Positions 33,242 to 45,948 are shown, counted from the stretch's first letter. The stretch: 64,000 bases of DNA from Gerris lacustris (GCA_951217055.1 OX578277.1:102489511-102553510); one strand, 5' to 3'. Numbers and translations are program-made. Notes: generated from the letters alone by a model not told the origin.

Positions 33242-33795
33242 TTTTGATCAGAATAAACGAAATATTGATTACAATAAACGGAAAATATTTAGTGCATTAG
33301 TATTGAATGGGCCCGGTCTAAGCAATACTGACCACACTAAGCGTTTGATAACGTTAACCCAACCGTGATTACAAAGCGGCGACCACGTAGGACAGATATA
33401 TATATCGTCACTGAACCTGCAAATTGTCATACGTCAAAAAGAGCATTTTTCAGGAGAGCAAAAAAGTGTATTTTTTTTTTGTAAAAATATAATAAAATGA
33501 TTGAAAGAAAATATACACTTTTTTGCTCTCCTGAAAAATGCCCTTTTTGACATACGACAATTTTCAGTTTCAGTTACGATATAATGAGTACGTCATTTTT
33601 GTCGTTCCAATTCCAATAAATAAAAATATCTAAAAAGATTCAATAAATCAACCATACAAGAAGTAAAGAGGTACCAACTCTAAGCTAGTAATAATAGAAT
33701 CATGGTGAGGGATGCTTGATCTTTTTAATGATTTCATTTAAGGTTGAAATTAAATTAGCTTTTATTAATATCTGCTGACATACTTTCTGCGCTCG
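33239..33795 (-). repeat. Third copy of arm end and loop
   Basis: 33239-33570 equals the loop-proximal arm (29553-29880). It is followed by the loop in reverse (ACGTCATTTTTGTCGTTCC, GAGGTACCAACTCTAAGC, CTGCGCTCGAATCGACACC). It is thus the palindrome unit read from the other strand, truncated at the (AT)n tract. Confidence 0.9.
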
Positions 33796-34376
33796 AATCG
33801 ACACCGCTAGGGAGTGAAGACCAACTCGACACCTGTATGAAGAGATAAAACCAACAGCGACATCGCTATGAAGTGATAAAATCAAAAGCGACACCGCTAT
33901 GAAGTGATAGAAATGATAAAACCAGCAGCGAGACCGCTATGAAGTGATCAAACCAACAGCGACACCGCTATGAAGTGATAAAACCAACAGCGACACCGCT
34001 ATGAAGAGATAAAACCAAAAGCGACACCGCTAGAAAGTGATAGAAATGATAAAACCAACAGCGACATCGCCATGTCGCTATGAAGTGATCAAACCAACAG
34101 CGAGACCGCAATGAAGTGATAAAACCAACACCGACACCGCTATGAAGAGATAAAACCAACAGCGAGACCGCTTATGAAGTGATAAAACCAACAGCGACAC
34201 CGCTATGAAGAGATAGAACCAACAGCGACATCGCTATAAAGTGATAGAAATGATAAAACCAGCAGCGAGACCGCTATGAATTGATAAAAACAACAGCGAG
34301 ACCGCTATGAAGTGATAAAACCAACAGCGAGACCGCTATGAAGTGATAAAACCAACAGCGAGACCGCTATGAAGTA
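33796..34376 (+). repeat. 31-bp minisatellite, about 18 units
   Basis: Unit CGACACCGCTATGAAGTGAT then AAAACCAACAG; variants are CGAGACCGC, CGACATCGC, and longer units with an inserted AGAAATGAT. The palindrome loop has about four units. Single dispersed units lie at 3905-3957 (minus) and 61748-61797 (plus). Confidence 0.95.
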
Positions 34377-34549
34377 GTAATGATTGCTAAATCCATTAAA
34401 TCGGATCTAAACATCTAAAAAGAGAAAAAAATGTTTTTACCACTACCTCACGTTCTAACGTATGGATTAATAATAGAACTTCATAATAAAACTTCAAATA
34501 CATTAATAACGAAACTTATATGGGACCAACAATAGGCTAATTATGATCA
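34377..34549. other. AT-rich spacer
   Basis: Begins GATTGCTAAATCCATTAAAT, the natural continuation of the minisatellite progenitor seen at 61775. Nothing else recognised. Confidence 0.4.
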
Positions 34550-34810
34550 ACCTTACAAATTTCATTAAAATTTGACATGCAGCTTATAAGATAATATGTT
34601 GGTTAGCAAAAAAATGAGTGACAGACCGACAGGCAGACACGGAACCAAAAATGTTTCCTGATGTCAAACGGATTTCTGTCTTGGACTTTTTGAAAGGGGA
34701 GACACAAAATTGTTTCATTCTTCAGCTTCAGAATTACTACATAGCTTCCGTTGTCTTCGGTAAGCTCGGAAGCAAAACCATCAAGTTTTCATTTGCGTTA
34801 AAAGAATGGC
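34550..34810 (+). mobile_element. Family B 3' part, plus
   Basis: ACAAATTTCATTAAAATTTG, GACAGACCGACAGGCAGACA, CGGAACCAAAAATGTTTCC, ACATAGCTTCCGTTGTCTTC, GGTAAGCTCGGAAGC. An apparent 78-codon frame here is repeat-derived. Confidence 0.75.
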
Positions 34811-35927
34811 CGAAATCAATAATTGGAGAAATGAAAAATGCAGGAAGGAATTAAATGAATAAAAGGGAAGAAAATGGTTTATAAATTCATTGAATACAGA
34901 AGGCTATTTCTAAGCGCACTGTGATGGAAATGCAAAGTTAATAGGGTATCAGGAGGGGAAAATTCCATTAAAACAAACATACATCTCGGCGGAATTTTAA
35001 AATCAAATTTGAATAAAATTATTATAAAACAAGAGGATTTGGTCATTTCAGTTAAAATACAACGGTATAATCAGACAGCTGGGGAACTCAAAGGATGAAG
35101 ATGGGGGAAGTACAGAGCTCCACTACGTGCGATGTTGCATGATGAGAATCCTAACATATTTGTTCTATGTTCAAAACAACCCCCTCACCATAATGTTGAT
35201 TTTAATTGGAAGTGAGCTAAAATCAAGTGGGGGGGGGGGGGGGGGAATGTTGCAACTTGAATGTCAGTCAGGTCATTAAGCTTTGAAGAGTACAAAAAGA
35301 GAATGGGGGAAATACAGAAAACCAGGGGGGAAAAGACAATTAGCATTCGGATCAAGTGAGGATGACGATTTGAAACAGAGGGAATAGTAAGTATAAAATA
35401 GTGTCGATTATCGGTGATTTAAAACCGGTAAGCAGAGAACGAAACCAAAAGTATTAAACATACTTCGTTAAAAACATTAAAACAACTGTGAGCACGCTGC
35501 AATAGCCAAAAAAGCGTCTCTTCAAACAAATCCCTCGTTCGATCCATACCACCAAAAGCAATCTCACATGTCGAAATAGCAATGGAAAACCAAGCACTCG
35601 ACTCTTTTATGTCAAATAAAAGAACAGAAAGCAGCCTTTAAACAGTATAGCGGGTAAGCATTACTAAATGAGACCAAAATGAAAAAAAATCCATCGGCTT
35701 CAAATTTGAAATTACTTCGCAACAGATAATGTTAAATTTATCTGATTAAGAAGTCATATTATACTAGAGAAATTAACTTCTCATACGATTGTATTAAATT
35801 AATTTTCTTTTGAAATCTACTCGACAAAGTAATTAGTCTGGCAATAGACGAGTAAGAACAAAAGTCATTACCATTTAGCTAATTCTAAAGTCAAATAAAC
35901 TTCTAATTATCCGTTCCATGCAAAAGT

Positions 35928-35931
<4 letters not shown>
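34811..35931. other. Unassigned spacer with G run
   Basis: A G run of 17 at 35229-35245; no gene recognised. Confidence 0.4.

Positions 35932-35984
<53 letters not shown>
35932..35984. repeat. (AT)n tract
   Basis: About 26 TA units in otherwise featureless AT-rich DNA. Confidence 0.95.
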
Positions 35985-35986
<2 letters not shown>

Positions 35987-36642
35987 GTGTTAACAAAGCT
36001 CCGCACTAAACTATACTTACCTTTGTTGATATTATCAAACATTAAAACCAATTAAACGATAATCTGTATACGTAGAAAGCCATATCAGTATATTTACTAT
36101 AGCATATTAGTATACTTAGTTAATGAGATTTTTGTTATTAGTTATCATCTATGCTAATGTAAAATCTATATAAGAGGTAAAATTGTATGTTTGTTTGTAG
36201 GGGGGGGTAATCTCTGCAACTACTGATCAGATTCTGAAAATTCTTTTACTGCTATAAAGCTTACCTATTAGTTATAGGCTTTGATTTATTTTAGTATAAT
36301 TATTATTGTTTTAATTATTATATTATTATATTATTGGTACGTTTGTAGAAGGAAATCACTAGAACTACTGATCTAACTATGAAAAATCTTTAGAAAGAAC
36401 TGATAGACTATACTATTCCCAAGTGACATATAGGTATATTTTATTATATTATTAAATAAATATATTTTTTTTAATTAACTGATTAAATTAGTAACTTGTA
36501 TATAATATTTATTAATTGTTATTTTTATAGATCTGATGATGCCCAGGATTGTACGAAATATTGCTGCTAAAGAAATAAATTAATGTTACAAATTAAAAAA
36601 AAAAATCCTGAAGACCTCAGCAATAAGGAAAATATATAGGTA
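35985..36642. other. AT-rich spacer
   Basis: No recognised feature. Confidence 0.4.
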
Positions 36643-37080
<438 letters not shown>

Positions 37081-37440
37081 ATTAATTTTAGCTCCAAATT
37101 TGGGGGCACTAACTCCCAAAAACTCTAAAAAAAGGTGGAAAAAATTATTTCCCCAAAACGGTTCCGACAATTTTGATTAAAATTTAAATACAAATTAACG
37201 ATGTAAGCCGTTTTCCCGGGAAAAATCTAGTTCCTAAGAAAATAGCTTTCAACGTGGACGGAGAGGCCGGGTTCAATCCCCGCCGAGAAGTTATTTGTAT
37301 GATCCATTTTGATAGAAAGTTCAATAATAATTAAATGTACCTACGAAAACTGATAAATGGAAAACACTGGGCAAAATAATTATGAACTAGTAGGTATTAG
37401 GAATATGAGAAAGTTTGTCGGAGTTGTCGTGGACCGATTT
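37081..37440 (+). mobile_element. Family A copy, 5'-truncated, plus
   Basis: From TTAATTTTAGCTCCAAATTT through CGTTTTCCCGGGAAAAATC, GGCCGGGTTCAATCCCCGCC to GTTGTCGTGGACCGATTTT. Confidence 0.8.
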
Positions 37441-37723
37441 TTAGGGTTTAGTTGGTAAAACCAAAAAAATAAACCCTACAGTTTCGTTCTTGTGTCTGTC
37501 TGTCAACTCTTTACGGTTCCAATAACTTTTGAATAAAAAAAGATGTAAAAATGAAACTTTGCAGTATTAAAGAACGTTTTAACGCGCACACAGGAAAAAT
37601 ATAGCGAACTCAAAAATATAAGCCGTTCAAATCCAAAATGGCGGATAATTCATGCCACTCGAAAAAAATATTTTTTTAACATTTTGAGTGGGGTATCAAA
37701 TGAAAGGTATTGAAGAGTAGATC

Positions 37724-37735
<12 letters not shown>
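37437..37735 (+). mobile_element. Family G 5' part, plus
   Basis: TTTTTAGGGTTTAGTTGGTA, GTGTCTGTCTGTCAACTC, GAGTGGGGTATCAAATGAAA. It runs into an (AT)n tract, as the G units at 23.7 kb run into short ATAT. Confidence 0.65.

Positions 37736-37786
<51 letters not shown>
37728..37786. repeat. (AT)n tract
   Basis: About 29 TA units at the end of the family G copy. Confidence 0.95.
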
Positions 37787-37788
<2 letters not shown>

Positions 37789-38250
37789 ACCTAGGGAAAG
37801 TGTTTAATTTTCGGCACCATTTTATCAAAAAACATCGAAATTTTGCGTGACCCCCCCCCCCCCAAAAAAATCGTATTTCCACTGTTACTAAAAATATAGA
37901 AAAATATGAAAAATGTGTGGTCTGCTGAGCCATAGAAAAAATAAGATTAGCAATTTGATCTGATGTACTGGAAATACCCGTCCAAAATTCAAATTTTACA
38001 TTTTTACGTTTACGCGAGCGTTGCGCGTGAACGCTTGAACGGATAACATTGTCCAACGAACTTAGCCTGGGCATTGGTAAAATGAACATGTATACCAAAT
38101 TGCAACTAACTCGGTCATCTTTTACTCAAGTTATCGTCATCGATAGATTTCGTGACGAATTTTGCGTGACGGTGATTTTGTGACGGTTATTTTGTGACGG
38201 TGATTTTGTGACGGTTATTTTGGTCGTTTTTTTTCGGATTCACTCCCGGG
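37787..38250. repeat. Repeat remnant with short tandem units
   Basis: 37975-38150 (minus) matches 61540-61690 (plus): GTTTACGCGAGCGTTGCG and AACTCGGTCATCTTTTACTC. 38160-38222 holds four 17-bp units GTGACGGTGATTTTGTG/GTGACGGTTATTTTGTG. Confidence 0.6.
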
Positions 38251-38389
38251 CTTTAGAACGTGCCATAAGAAACTTAATAAAACGATAATAAAAAGAAAAT
38301 AAAAGTTCAAACGGAGATAATTTCATTTCTTGACTGACAAAAGTTTATAACAAGTAATCGACAGGAACAAAATGTAGGCGACATATACA

Positions 38390-38475
38390 AAAAAATAAAT
38401 AAATAAATAAATAAAAAAATAAATAAAAAAATAAATAAATAAATAAATAAATAAATAAAAAAATAAATAAATAAA
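38390..38475. repeat. (AAAT)n microsatellite
   Basis: About 20 AAAT/AATA units with interruptions; minus frames rich in FIYLFIYL are artefacts. Confidence 0.95.
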
Positions 38476-39657
38476 CAATTTAAGAACATCCCCTCTTAAA
38501 CAATGGAAGTGATAAGCGCATGTCAACACCTTTTTACTCCTACATAGCAATGCAACAAAACCCTAAGAAATTATGATACATTATTAACACTAATATTATA
38601 ATATTTTTGAAATAAAATACACTAAATGAGTTGAGATAAAGAGTTCATAAGGCGTGTCCCACTCTTCAACACGAAATATATGTAAATATATTCAAATAAA
38701 TACACTTAATGAACCTTAACACATATACACATGCATATTAATACATTAGTCTAATAATAAAAATGTATATATTCTTTTATAAATATCTTTTTTTGTATAA
38801 TTAATAAATTTTTTCGTTAACTTTAATTTAATAGTATAGTTTTTGTAACTGTAACTATTATATTTTTATTTTTGAAGAAAAGGACCGGTATAAAATGAAG
38901 AAGTTAAAATATTATATGTATAAGGAAAGATGGTATCAATGAAATGATAACCTGAGTGAAATGAACCCAGAATATATGTTTTACTCTTTTTTTACATAGC
39001 TGCAATTAAAAAGCCATAATCATTTTTTTTTTTTTTATTTTTACAAACAAATTAACTTCTAATAACACGACTAATTTAATATCTGAGTAATTAAGTCTCA
39101 TTTCCAAAAAAAAAAACCTAAAAAGATAAAAATAGCGTGGTACAGAGGTATGAAACATTAAAGTGTGTTTTTCTACAAAAAATGTAACAAGCTTAATAAG
39201 AAATAATGGTATATAGGAAACAGTTGGGAGCTGAAATTTGCATGTTATATGCGTAATGCCTGAACACCATTTCACTAATAATTAGTCATTTAGCAGATGT
39301 CTAAACGGCTGACCATCTATCTCCTACCTATTTGATTTAAAGAAAAATCTCAAAAAAGATTTCAAAAAGTCTCAATAAATCAAAAAGTCTCAATAAAGCA
39401 CTTATTCGATTTTCAAATCTTTATTTAAATAATTAAAAAATCATCAGTGCACTTTTGAAATGTTTAACATGGATATGTTTTAGCTCTGGGTACAGAAGAA
39501 ATTTCCGTCACGCAAAAACATGAAAAATGTGACGCTTTTAAATATCATGCCAGGAAGTTAGGATTTAACAGGAGGTCGATAGGTTTTCATTTATAGTACA
39601 ATATGTTGACGATAGGCTAATATGTTGTTGAAGTTTCAATAAAAAACATGCAATATA
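38476..39657. other. AT-rich spacer with one copy of a direct repeat
   Basis: 39545-39615 shares CAGGAAGTTAGGATTTAAC and AGGAGGTCGATAGGTTTTCA with 40560-40650 on the other side of the next element. No gene. Confidence 0.45.
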
Positions 39658-40548
39658 TGGGTGATTCCAATTTAAAGTGCTATTTTGGAATCTAAAATTG
39701 GACTTAGACTGAAAATTTTGACTTTTTAAAAAAAATTCAGGAAAAATTATGGAATGTTCTCGGACTAATTTCAGATATATTGCAGCATGCGGGACAGATG
39801 GGAAATATTTTTTTTTAAATTTTTAGGCCAGAATTAGGTTTATTTAAAACATTGTAATTAAGCCATGTGAATTATACATTTTGGTGCACGGTTGTTACAT
39901 TTCACACTTTAAGGAAATATTTTGGTCAGAAGTTTAAAATAAAAATCCAATTTTAATACACCATAACATGCACGGTAATTACGTTTAAAAGAGTACGTAA
40001 CTGGAAGAACACTCGGAATTAACGCTAGCTCCCAACTAAAGGGTTCAGCTCATCCCCTATCAACTGTTGCTAGAAAACCAGTGTTGCGGCATTGCAAAAA
40101 TCTCTCGCCATTTAAAATCTCCCTGCCACAACCAGAGTAGGGTCACACTTATATAATGCCACGGTAATTACATTTTTTTAAAGGACAAACTTCAACCTGA
40201 AGTTCCGTTTAGTAATAATTTATTATTTTTAATAACTAACACATATTTTAATCCTGGTAGGACCCTACTTCAAAATTATCCAATAAGTTTTTGAATAAAA
40301 TTATTAATGTATGAGCTAGAGTGAAGTGAATAAGAACAACTGACTTAAGGACAGCCACTGTTGTTACAAAATCGCCTTTTGAAAATTTTTGTAGCGATTA
40401 AAATTAAGCGGCGCATTATTTTTTTGCTTGGTTGTAGTTCGTATAGCTCAACTGAGTTACCATGAAGAAAAATCCTGTCAATTATGTGAAAAATGCTCCA
40501 GTTATTCATCTAGGACAAGAAAATTGCACTTTAAATTGGAATCACCCA
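39658..40548. mobile_element. Non-autonomous DNA transposon with TA duplication
   Basis: A 22-bp perfect terminal inverted repeat starts TGGGTGATTCCAATTTAAAG. TA flanks on both sides (39656-39657 and 40549-40550). Length 891 bp with no ORF. TA target suggests the Tc1/mariner superfamily. It is flanked further out by an about 80-bp imperfect direct repeat. Confidence 0.75.
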
Positions 40549-40650
40549 TATGCGGCGCTCTCAAATATCGCGTCAGGAAGTTAAAAAATAATAGGAGGTA
40601 GATTGGTTTTCACTTGTATTCACTTTGATACAATATTTCACCGATAGAAG

Positions 40651-41364
40651 TTCTAAATTTGATATAAAATGATATCAGAGCTCCCAGCGGACTAAATAGT
40701 AATCAAAATGGATTAATGTTTTATAATTTCACTCCTTAAGATCCATCTGCTAAGCTACATCAATTAAACAAATGTATACTGGTTTTCTCCACTTCATGGG
40801 AAAACATTGAAATGTCGATAAGTGTATTCAATTTCCATAAACATATCTATTATTCAATGTTTTTCCGTGAAATGGAGACAAAATTGAGAGCATAATTTTA
40901 TTTTTTTAAAATAAAAACATCGAAAATCAGTCTTGAATAACCGATTCACACGTAAACCCTCTTCCTTGTGGTCTTTGCGGACAGAATAATTATAAAACAA
41001 CAGATAAACTCTTTCGTGAACATCATTTTGTTGTAATTCCTCTTATTGTCTTATCTTGAAAACATGATAAGACAATGAGGATAAATATTATTGTTTATAC
41101 TTTGACATTAAGTGTTTAGGGTAGCCTTTAATTTATCACTTTAACTGTTTCACTTTATTATTTAACTGATAATACAGACAGGTTTCAATTTCTTTTAATT
41201 AGTCGAAACCAGCGAGATTTTTTTTTTTTTTTCATGGGTTGGCAATAAAGTGAACCATATTATCTTTGAATTTTAATTATTACTGTGGGACTTATTGCAT
41301 TTTTATGAAGATAAATACAACTTAAACCTTATAGAAAAAATTAAATTAAAAATTGTTAGATTAA
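40651..41364. other. AT-rich spacer
   Basis: No recognised feature. Confidence 0.4.
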
Positions 41365-41605
41365 TCATTTATATAATCAAGTAGTGTCCCGACGGCGACG
41401 ACTCAACTCGAAATGATATGTAATTTCTAAGCTAAGGCAACCACATTTATTCCAATAAAAATAAATGTTCGTTAGGATTTGTCGGTCTTCAAATAGATAT
41501 AATAACTTATCTAAATAGATATATAAATGAATTTACTTAATTTTAATTTAAGTATTTAATTTTCAAAATGTAAAACCAAGCTCTTTGCACGGGCTTAACG
41601 GCTCG
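41365..41605 (+). mobile_element. Helitron family C, copy C3
   Basis: A|TCATTTATATAATCAAGTAG at the start; ends CTTTGCACGGGCTTAACGG then CTCG|T. Length 241 bp. Confidence 0.8.
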
Positions 41606-41851
41606 TCGACGGCGTCGACTCACCTCGAAATGACTTGTTATTGCTAAGCTAAAGCAGGGTCAGCCAGGGCACGGCTTAAGCCAACCACATTTCTTGCAGT
41701 GAAAATAAATTTTTGTTTTGATTTTTTTAGATTTCAAACAGATATAATAACTTATCTAAATAGATGTAATAACTTATTTATATTAATTTACTAAATTATA
41801 TTTTTTTTCTAAACATAAAATTAAGCCAATTTCCACAGGCTTAACGGCTCG
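41606..41851 (+). mobile_element. Helitron family C, copy C4, tandem to C3
   Basis: Starts directly after C3 at TCGACGGCGTCGACTCACC, lacking the first about 25 bp, and ends ACAGGCTTAACGGCTCG|T. It contains a small insertion GGGTCAGCCAGGGCACGG. Confidence 0.75.
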
Positions 41852-42917
41852 TATTGATATAGAATTGAGTACAGAAACAGGCTGCCAACCATTTTTCAAT
41901 TTTATCCTTCGCGCTTTATTCATTTACAGGTTATATTGTTGGACCAGTCTTTTGAGAAAAGCTTTAAAGTCATGAGGTCGTGGAGCAGAAGTATCGTAAC
42001 CCGTAGCATTGTCAAAGTTAAATAGTTCTCTGGCAAATTTATAGAGATTAATTTGAAATTAGTTGAGACGGTAAGTGCACTAACCCCAGCCCAGCCCCGG
42101 GTAATTACCGTACACACCTCAAATCCTCATTCTACACCAATAAATCTCAACACCAACCAGTTTATAAAAATCTATTATGAAATCTCCGTTTCTATATCAC
42201 CTCTACATGACCCGCTCTCCAATTCTATCGATATCCACTCCTAAACGAACCGGCTTCATATGCCTAATATAATCTAAACATAAAACCAACCAACGTGGGA
42301 ACTGATAACAGACCAATCTTGATAAAATAATATAAAAGGATATCATTGTACGCCACCATTAGATTAAAACTAATCTCATAAGACTTTAAGACAAAAACTT
42401 TAGCTTCTGAGCTTACCGAAAAAGAAGGTATGTGATTGTTCTGAAGAACGAAAATATTTTTATCTACTCACAGCAGCAAAATTAAACATTACTTAACTGT
42501 TTTTAGGCTGGAAAGTACTAATTCGCTGATTTGTCATTAAAATATTAAAAACAGGCAGGAAAGTAGTTAAAACAGTCAGGAAAATACTTTCTCTGCCTAG
42601 GCAGAGAAGGTAACAGTGTTTACCACTGCGTGTCATAAACCTCTTATTTTGGCAAAAACAGTTAATACTATTATCTCTATCTTATAACATTATATATTAT
42701 AGTTAAATAAGTTATATTTAATAAATAAACGTTTTAATAATAAAATAATATGTTTATATGTTAATTCTGTTAACTTATATAAATTCTGTTAAGTTTCATT
42801 GACTAAATAACTATTAAGGCAAAGGGATGTTTAGTCCAATGTACTTTGGGACAAAGGAATATCTCATTTCTGTTTTTATGAGGGGAGTAACAGTCGAAAG
42901 AAGAACATTCCGTACAC
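41852..42917. other. Unassigned spacer
   Basis: No convincing feature; 42047-42250 is GC-richer with a GGTAAGTGCA donor-like string but no coding support. Confidence 0.35.
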
Positions 42918-42976
42918 CTTCTTTAGATTGTTACTCCCGTCTGTTTTTTTATAAGGGTAGTAACAATCTAAAGAAG
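42918..42976. repeat. 18-bp-stem hairpin
   Basis: CTTCTTTAGATTGTTACT and its exact complement at 42959-42976, with a 23-base loop. Confidence 0.85.
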
Positions 42977-43310
42977 TACACAGCACCCATTTGTTTCTCT
43001 TCAACATTCGCACAGACATACATTTATTTACACTTATATCTTCAAAAGTACTCATCTGATTTTTTATGATATTTTGATGTTTTGTCGAAAGTAGACCGCA
43101 GATAGCACCAGATTAATTTAAATCGTCTGCGCTTTTTAACTTTTGCTTAATTGATACTCTATGTATTCATATAAAAAAGCAAAACGATTTAGACATTTTG
43201 GAGGAAACAATTACATAAATTAGACAATAATCATAAAATCGTGATAGTATGCTAACACTAACTGGCAGTCTATTTTTATCATAAGTCATAGGTATTTCAA
43301 GTCATAGAAG
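42977..43310 (-). mobile_element. Family B, minus
   Basis: CATTTGTTTCTCTTCAACAT, TTCAAAAGTACTCATCTGAT, CGCAGATAGCACCAGATTAA, ending GCTAACACTAACTGGCAGTC. Confidence 0.75.
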
Positions 43311-43457
43311 ATATTCTCAGGACGCCTAGATGAATGTTCCTGTTCCCTGTCTATGGCATAATAGAGGAGAAAGAACCGGAAACTGGTTTAAACATACATT
43401 ATTGATAACCGTATAAAATAACTTTTCTAATACTTAATGTTACCGTTTTTAAATACT

Positions 43458-43461
<4 letters not shown>
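43311..43461. other. Short spacer
   Basis: Nothing recognised. Confidence 0.4.

Positions 43462-43540
<79 letters not shown>
43462..43540. repeat. (AT)n tract
   Basis: About 39 TA units. Confidence 0.97.
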
Positions 43541-43544
<4 letters not shown>

Positions 43545-44224
43545 TAATATATATATTAAAGTACAATGATAAAAATAATAATGCAAAATATGTGCATATT
43601 AATTTATAAATTTATGTTTTTTTTATCTACTTATCAAAGCATATTTTTTTTTTAAATACTGCGCATTATTTATAAATCAACCCTAACTAATGATGTCACA
43701 TATTGAAACTCATTAGCGTAACCAATTAGAAGGAGGCGTAACAACTAATAAGCTTTTTATATAAATGGAACTATAGATAATTTGAATTATCAGGCCTATT
43801 TATAAAATAAATGTATACTTAAAAATGAAAAAAAAAAAAAAAATTACAGGCGTAGTACAGCATTATGTAACAAGCATTAACTAAATATAATAAAAAGTAT
43901 GTATATTTTTTTATACTATTACAACAAGGCTATGTATTAACAAATAAAGCGAGAAAATCTCAAAATATACAGTACCAATTATGTACATACAATATTTTTA
44001 TTAATGTTGATGGAAGTGCCTGGCTTCCGGCGATTTTAGGACGATTTCAATTAAAATATTCTAAAATGTATTCAATTTAAATATGATTAAAACTATATAA
44101 GACGGGTAGTACAGTAAAAGCTGCAAATTTGTGCGACAAAAAATCGAGGGAACTTTTTATTAGGGGGGCACATGAGAAAAGCTTAATTTCAACATTGCGG
44201 GACCTTCCGGAAGGCGGAAATACG
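43541..44224. other. AT-rich spacer with family A trace
   Basis: 44030-44110 has ATTCTAAAATGTATTCAATT and ACTATATAAGACGGG, a weak family A match. No gene. Confidence 0.4.
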
Positions 44225-44350
44225 GGGTGTACCCTGTAGGGTACAAAAGTCAAAATAGTATACACCCTTCATTATACATGTTGTTTGAAATCTCTTAAGA
44301 TAAAGTAATATCTGTTACGTAAACTTTTGCTATTTTTCATTTGAGGAGGG
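44225..44350 (+). mobile_element. Family I fragment, plus
   Basis: GGGTACAAAAGTCAAAATAG, TATACACCCTTCATTATACA, GAGGAGGGTAAAGTG. Confidence 0.55.
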
Positions 44351-44739
44351 TAAAGTGTAAAAATAATTTAAAAATATTAGTATAATAATACATTTTTGAT
44401 CCGATATGAATGAAAATTGCTATACGTGCTTTATTTGATGTAAGGAACAGGATTATAAAATAATTCGTGTACATTTAGTACTTTGGGTACAAATGGTCAT
44501 CTCGATAACATAATAACTACTAGTGATAAAAATAATAGTGCAATAAACACAACCTGAATTCAGGTAAATGACGAGAATACCAATGATTCAAACAAAAAAA
44601 TGTTTAATGTTAAAAAAAAGATTTTATAATAATAACCATCACGATGTAATCGTCTAGACAGCCAGCTTGAAAAGATCCAAGGGAGGGATCGAAGTATTGC
44701 AAAAATGAAGCTTTTATTTCCTTAATTGACCCAACTTAT

Positions 44740-45135
44740 GAAAAAACAAGTTAAAGAGCGCAGACGGTTTAAATTGATTAATGATTAAATTAATGAATAC
44801 TTTTGAAGATATAGGTGTAAGTAAATGTATGTTTGTGCGCATAATTCAAGAGAAAAAAATGGGCGCAGAAGGTTGTAACTTATATCGGACCAACCATGGC
44901 CTAATTATGACCTACCATACAAATTTCGATAAAATCGGAGGTGTAGTTTTTAAGATATGTTGGTTCGAAAAAATTTACCAACAGGCAGACACCGAACCAA
45001 AAATGTTCCCTGATGTCTGAAATGGATTTCTTTCTTGGAATTTTTTTAACCCGAGACATAAAATAGTTTCGTTCTTAAGAATAATCACATAGCTTTCGTT
45101 ACCATCGGTACAAGTTCGGAAGCAAAATGTTTAAA
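44740..45135 (+). mobile_element. Family B, plus
   Basis: CAAGTTAAAGAGCGCAGACG, ATACTTTTGAAGATATAGGT, GGGCGCAGAAGGTTGTAAC, ACCGAACCAAAAATGTTCCC, ATAGCTTTCGTTACCATCGG. A 79-codon frame across it is repeat-derived. Confidence 0.8.
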
Positions 45136-45326
45136 TTTTTTATAAATTCTTGAAAATTTTTAATGACCAAAATGGGTTAATCTCGTCACAAAATGTATGC
45201 TTTTTTGGACGGAACAACTCCATGTAAGGTTTCATTTTACAAGCTCTTATTTAACTTGCAATGTATGTATGTATGTATGTTCGGGTCAAATCTTGCAACT
45301 GAATTTTAAAGCAGTTATTCTTCCGA

Positions 45327-45330
<4 letters not shown>

Positions 45331-45381
<51 letters not shown>
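45331..45381. repeat. (AT)n tract
   Basis: About 24 TA units then (TG)n. Confidence 0.95.
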
Positions 45382-45385
<4 letters not shown>

Positions 45386-45535
45386 GTGTGTGTCACTCCA
45401 GATATCTCCCCTTAGGATGCACTTAAAAATTTCAAACAAATTTTAAAATGTCAATAATATCAAAAGAAAGGATGATTTCGTTGGCCAGAATTTTTGGAGT
45501 CCATTTAGGGGTCAAATTTTGACAATTTAGTTTAT
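45382..45535 (-). mobile_element. Family I fragment, minus
   Basis: CCTTAGGATGCACTTAAAA, ATCAAAAGAAAGGATGATTT, GGGGTCAAATTTTGACAATT; truncated at the (AT)n tract. Confidence 0.65.
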
Positions 45536-45849
45536 TACTGTGCGAATTATAGTCGTAAACCCGTTGCAACCTAACATGATTTTATTACAATACTACGTTA
45601 TGATTCCCAAAGATCCGCGGGACGATACAAAGGACGGAACAAATAAGGGGGGGTTGGAACAAAACTAATTATGTTAAAACTTAACTATCGTCAATTAACA
45701 TCAATCGATATTGTTGATATGCGAATAAAAGTTTTAATTATTTACTTACGAACAGGAATAATAAGGAGATATCTAAATCCGGAAAAATTAAACATACATT
45801 TATGCGGCAAATTCACAAATATTCATATAAAAATGGTACACTCCTTTCT

Positions 45850-45850
<1 letters not shown>

Positions 45851-45944
<94 letters not shown>
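45851..45944. repeat. (AT)n tract
   Basis: About 47 TA units; abuts the non-LTR fragment and lends it a false YIYIYI N-terminus. Confidence 0.97.

Positions 45945-45948
<4 letters not shown>

Noticed and set aside
45849..45945. YIYIYI-rich N-terminus of a long frame
   Set aside because: It is translation of an (AT)n tract preceding a non-LTR remnant; the same artefact occurs at 36643, 37728, 45331 and 47086.
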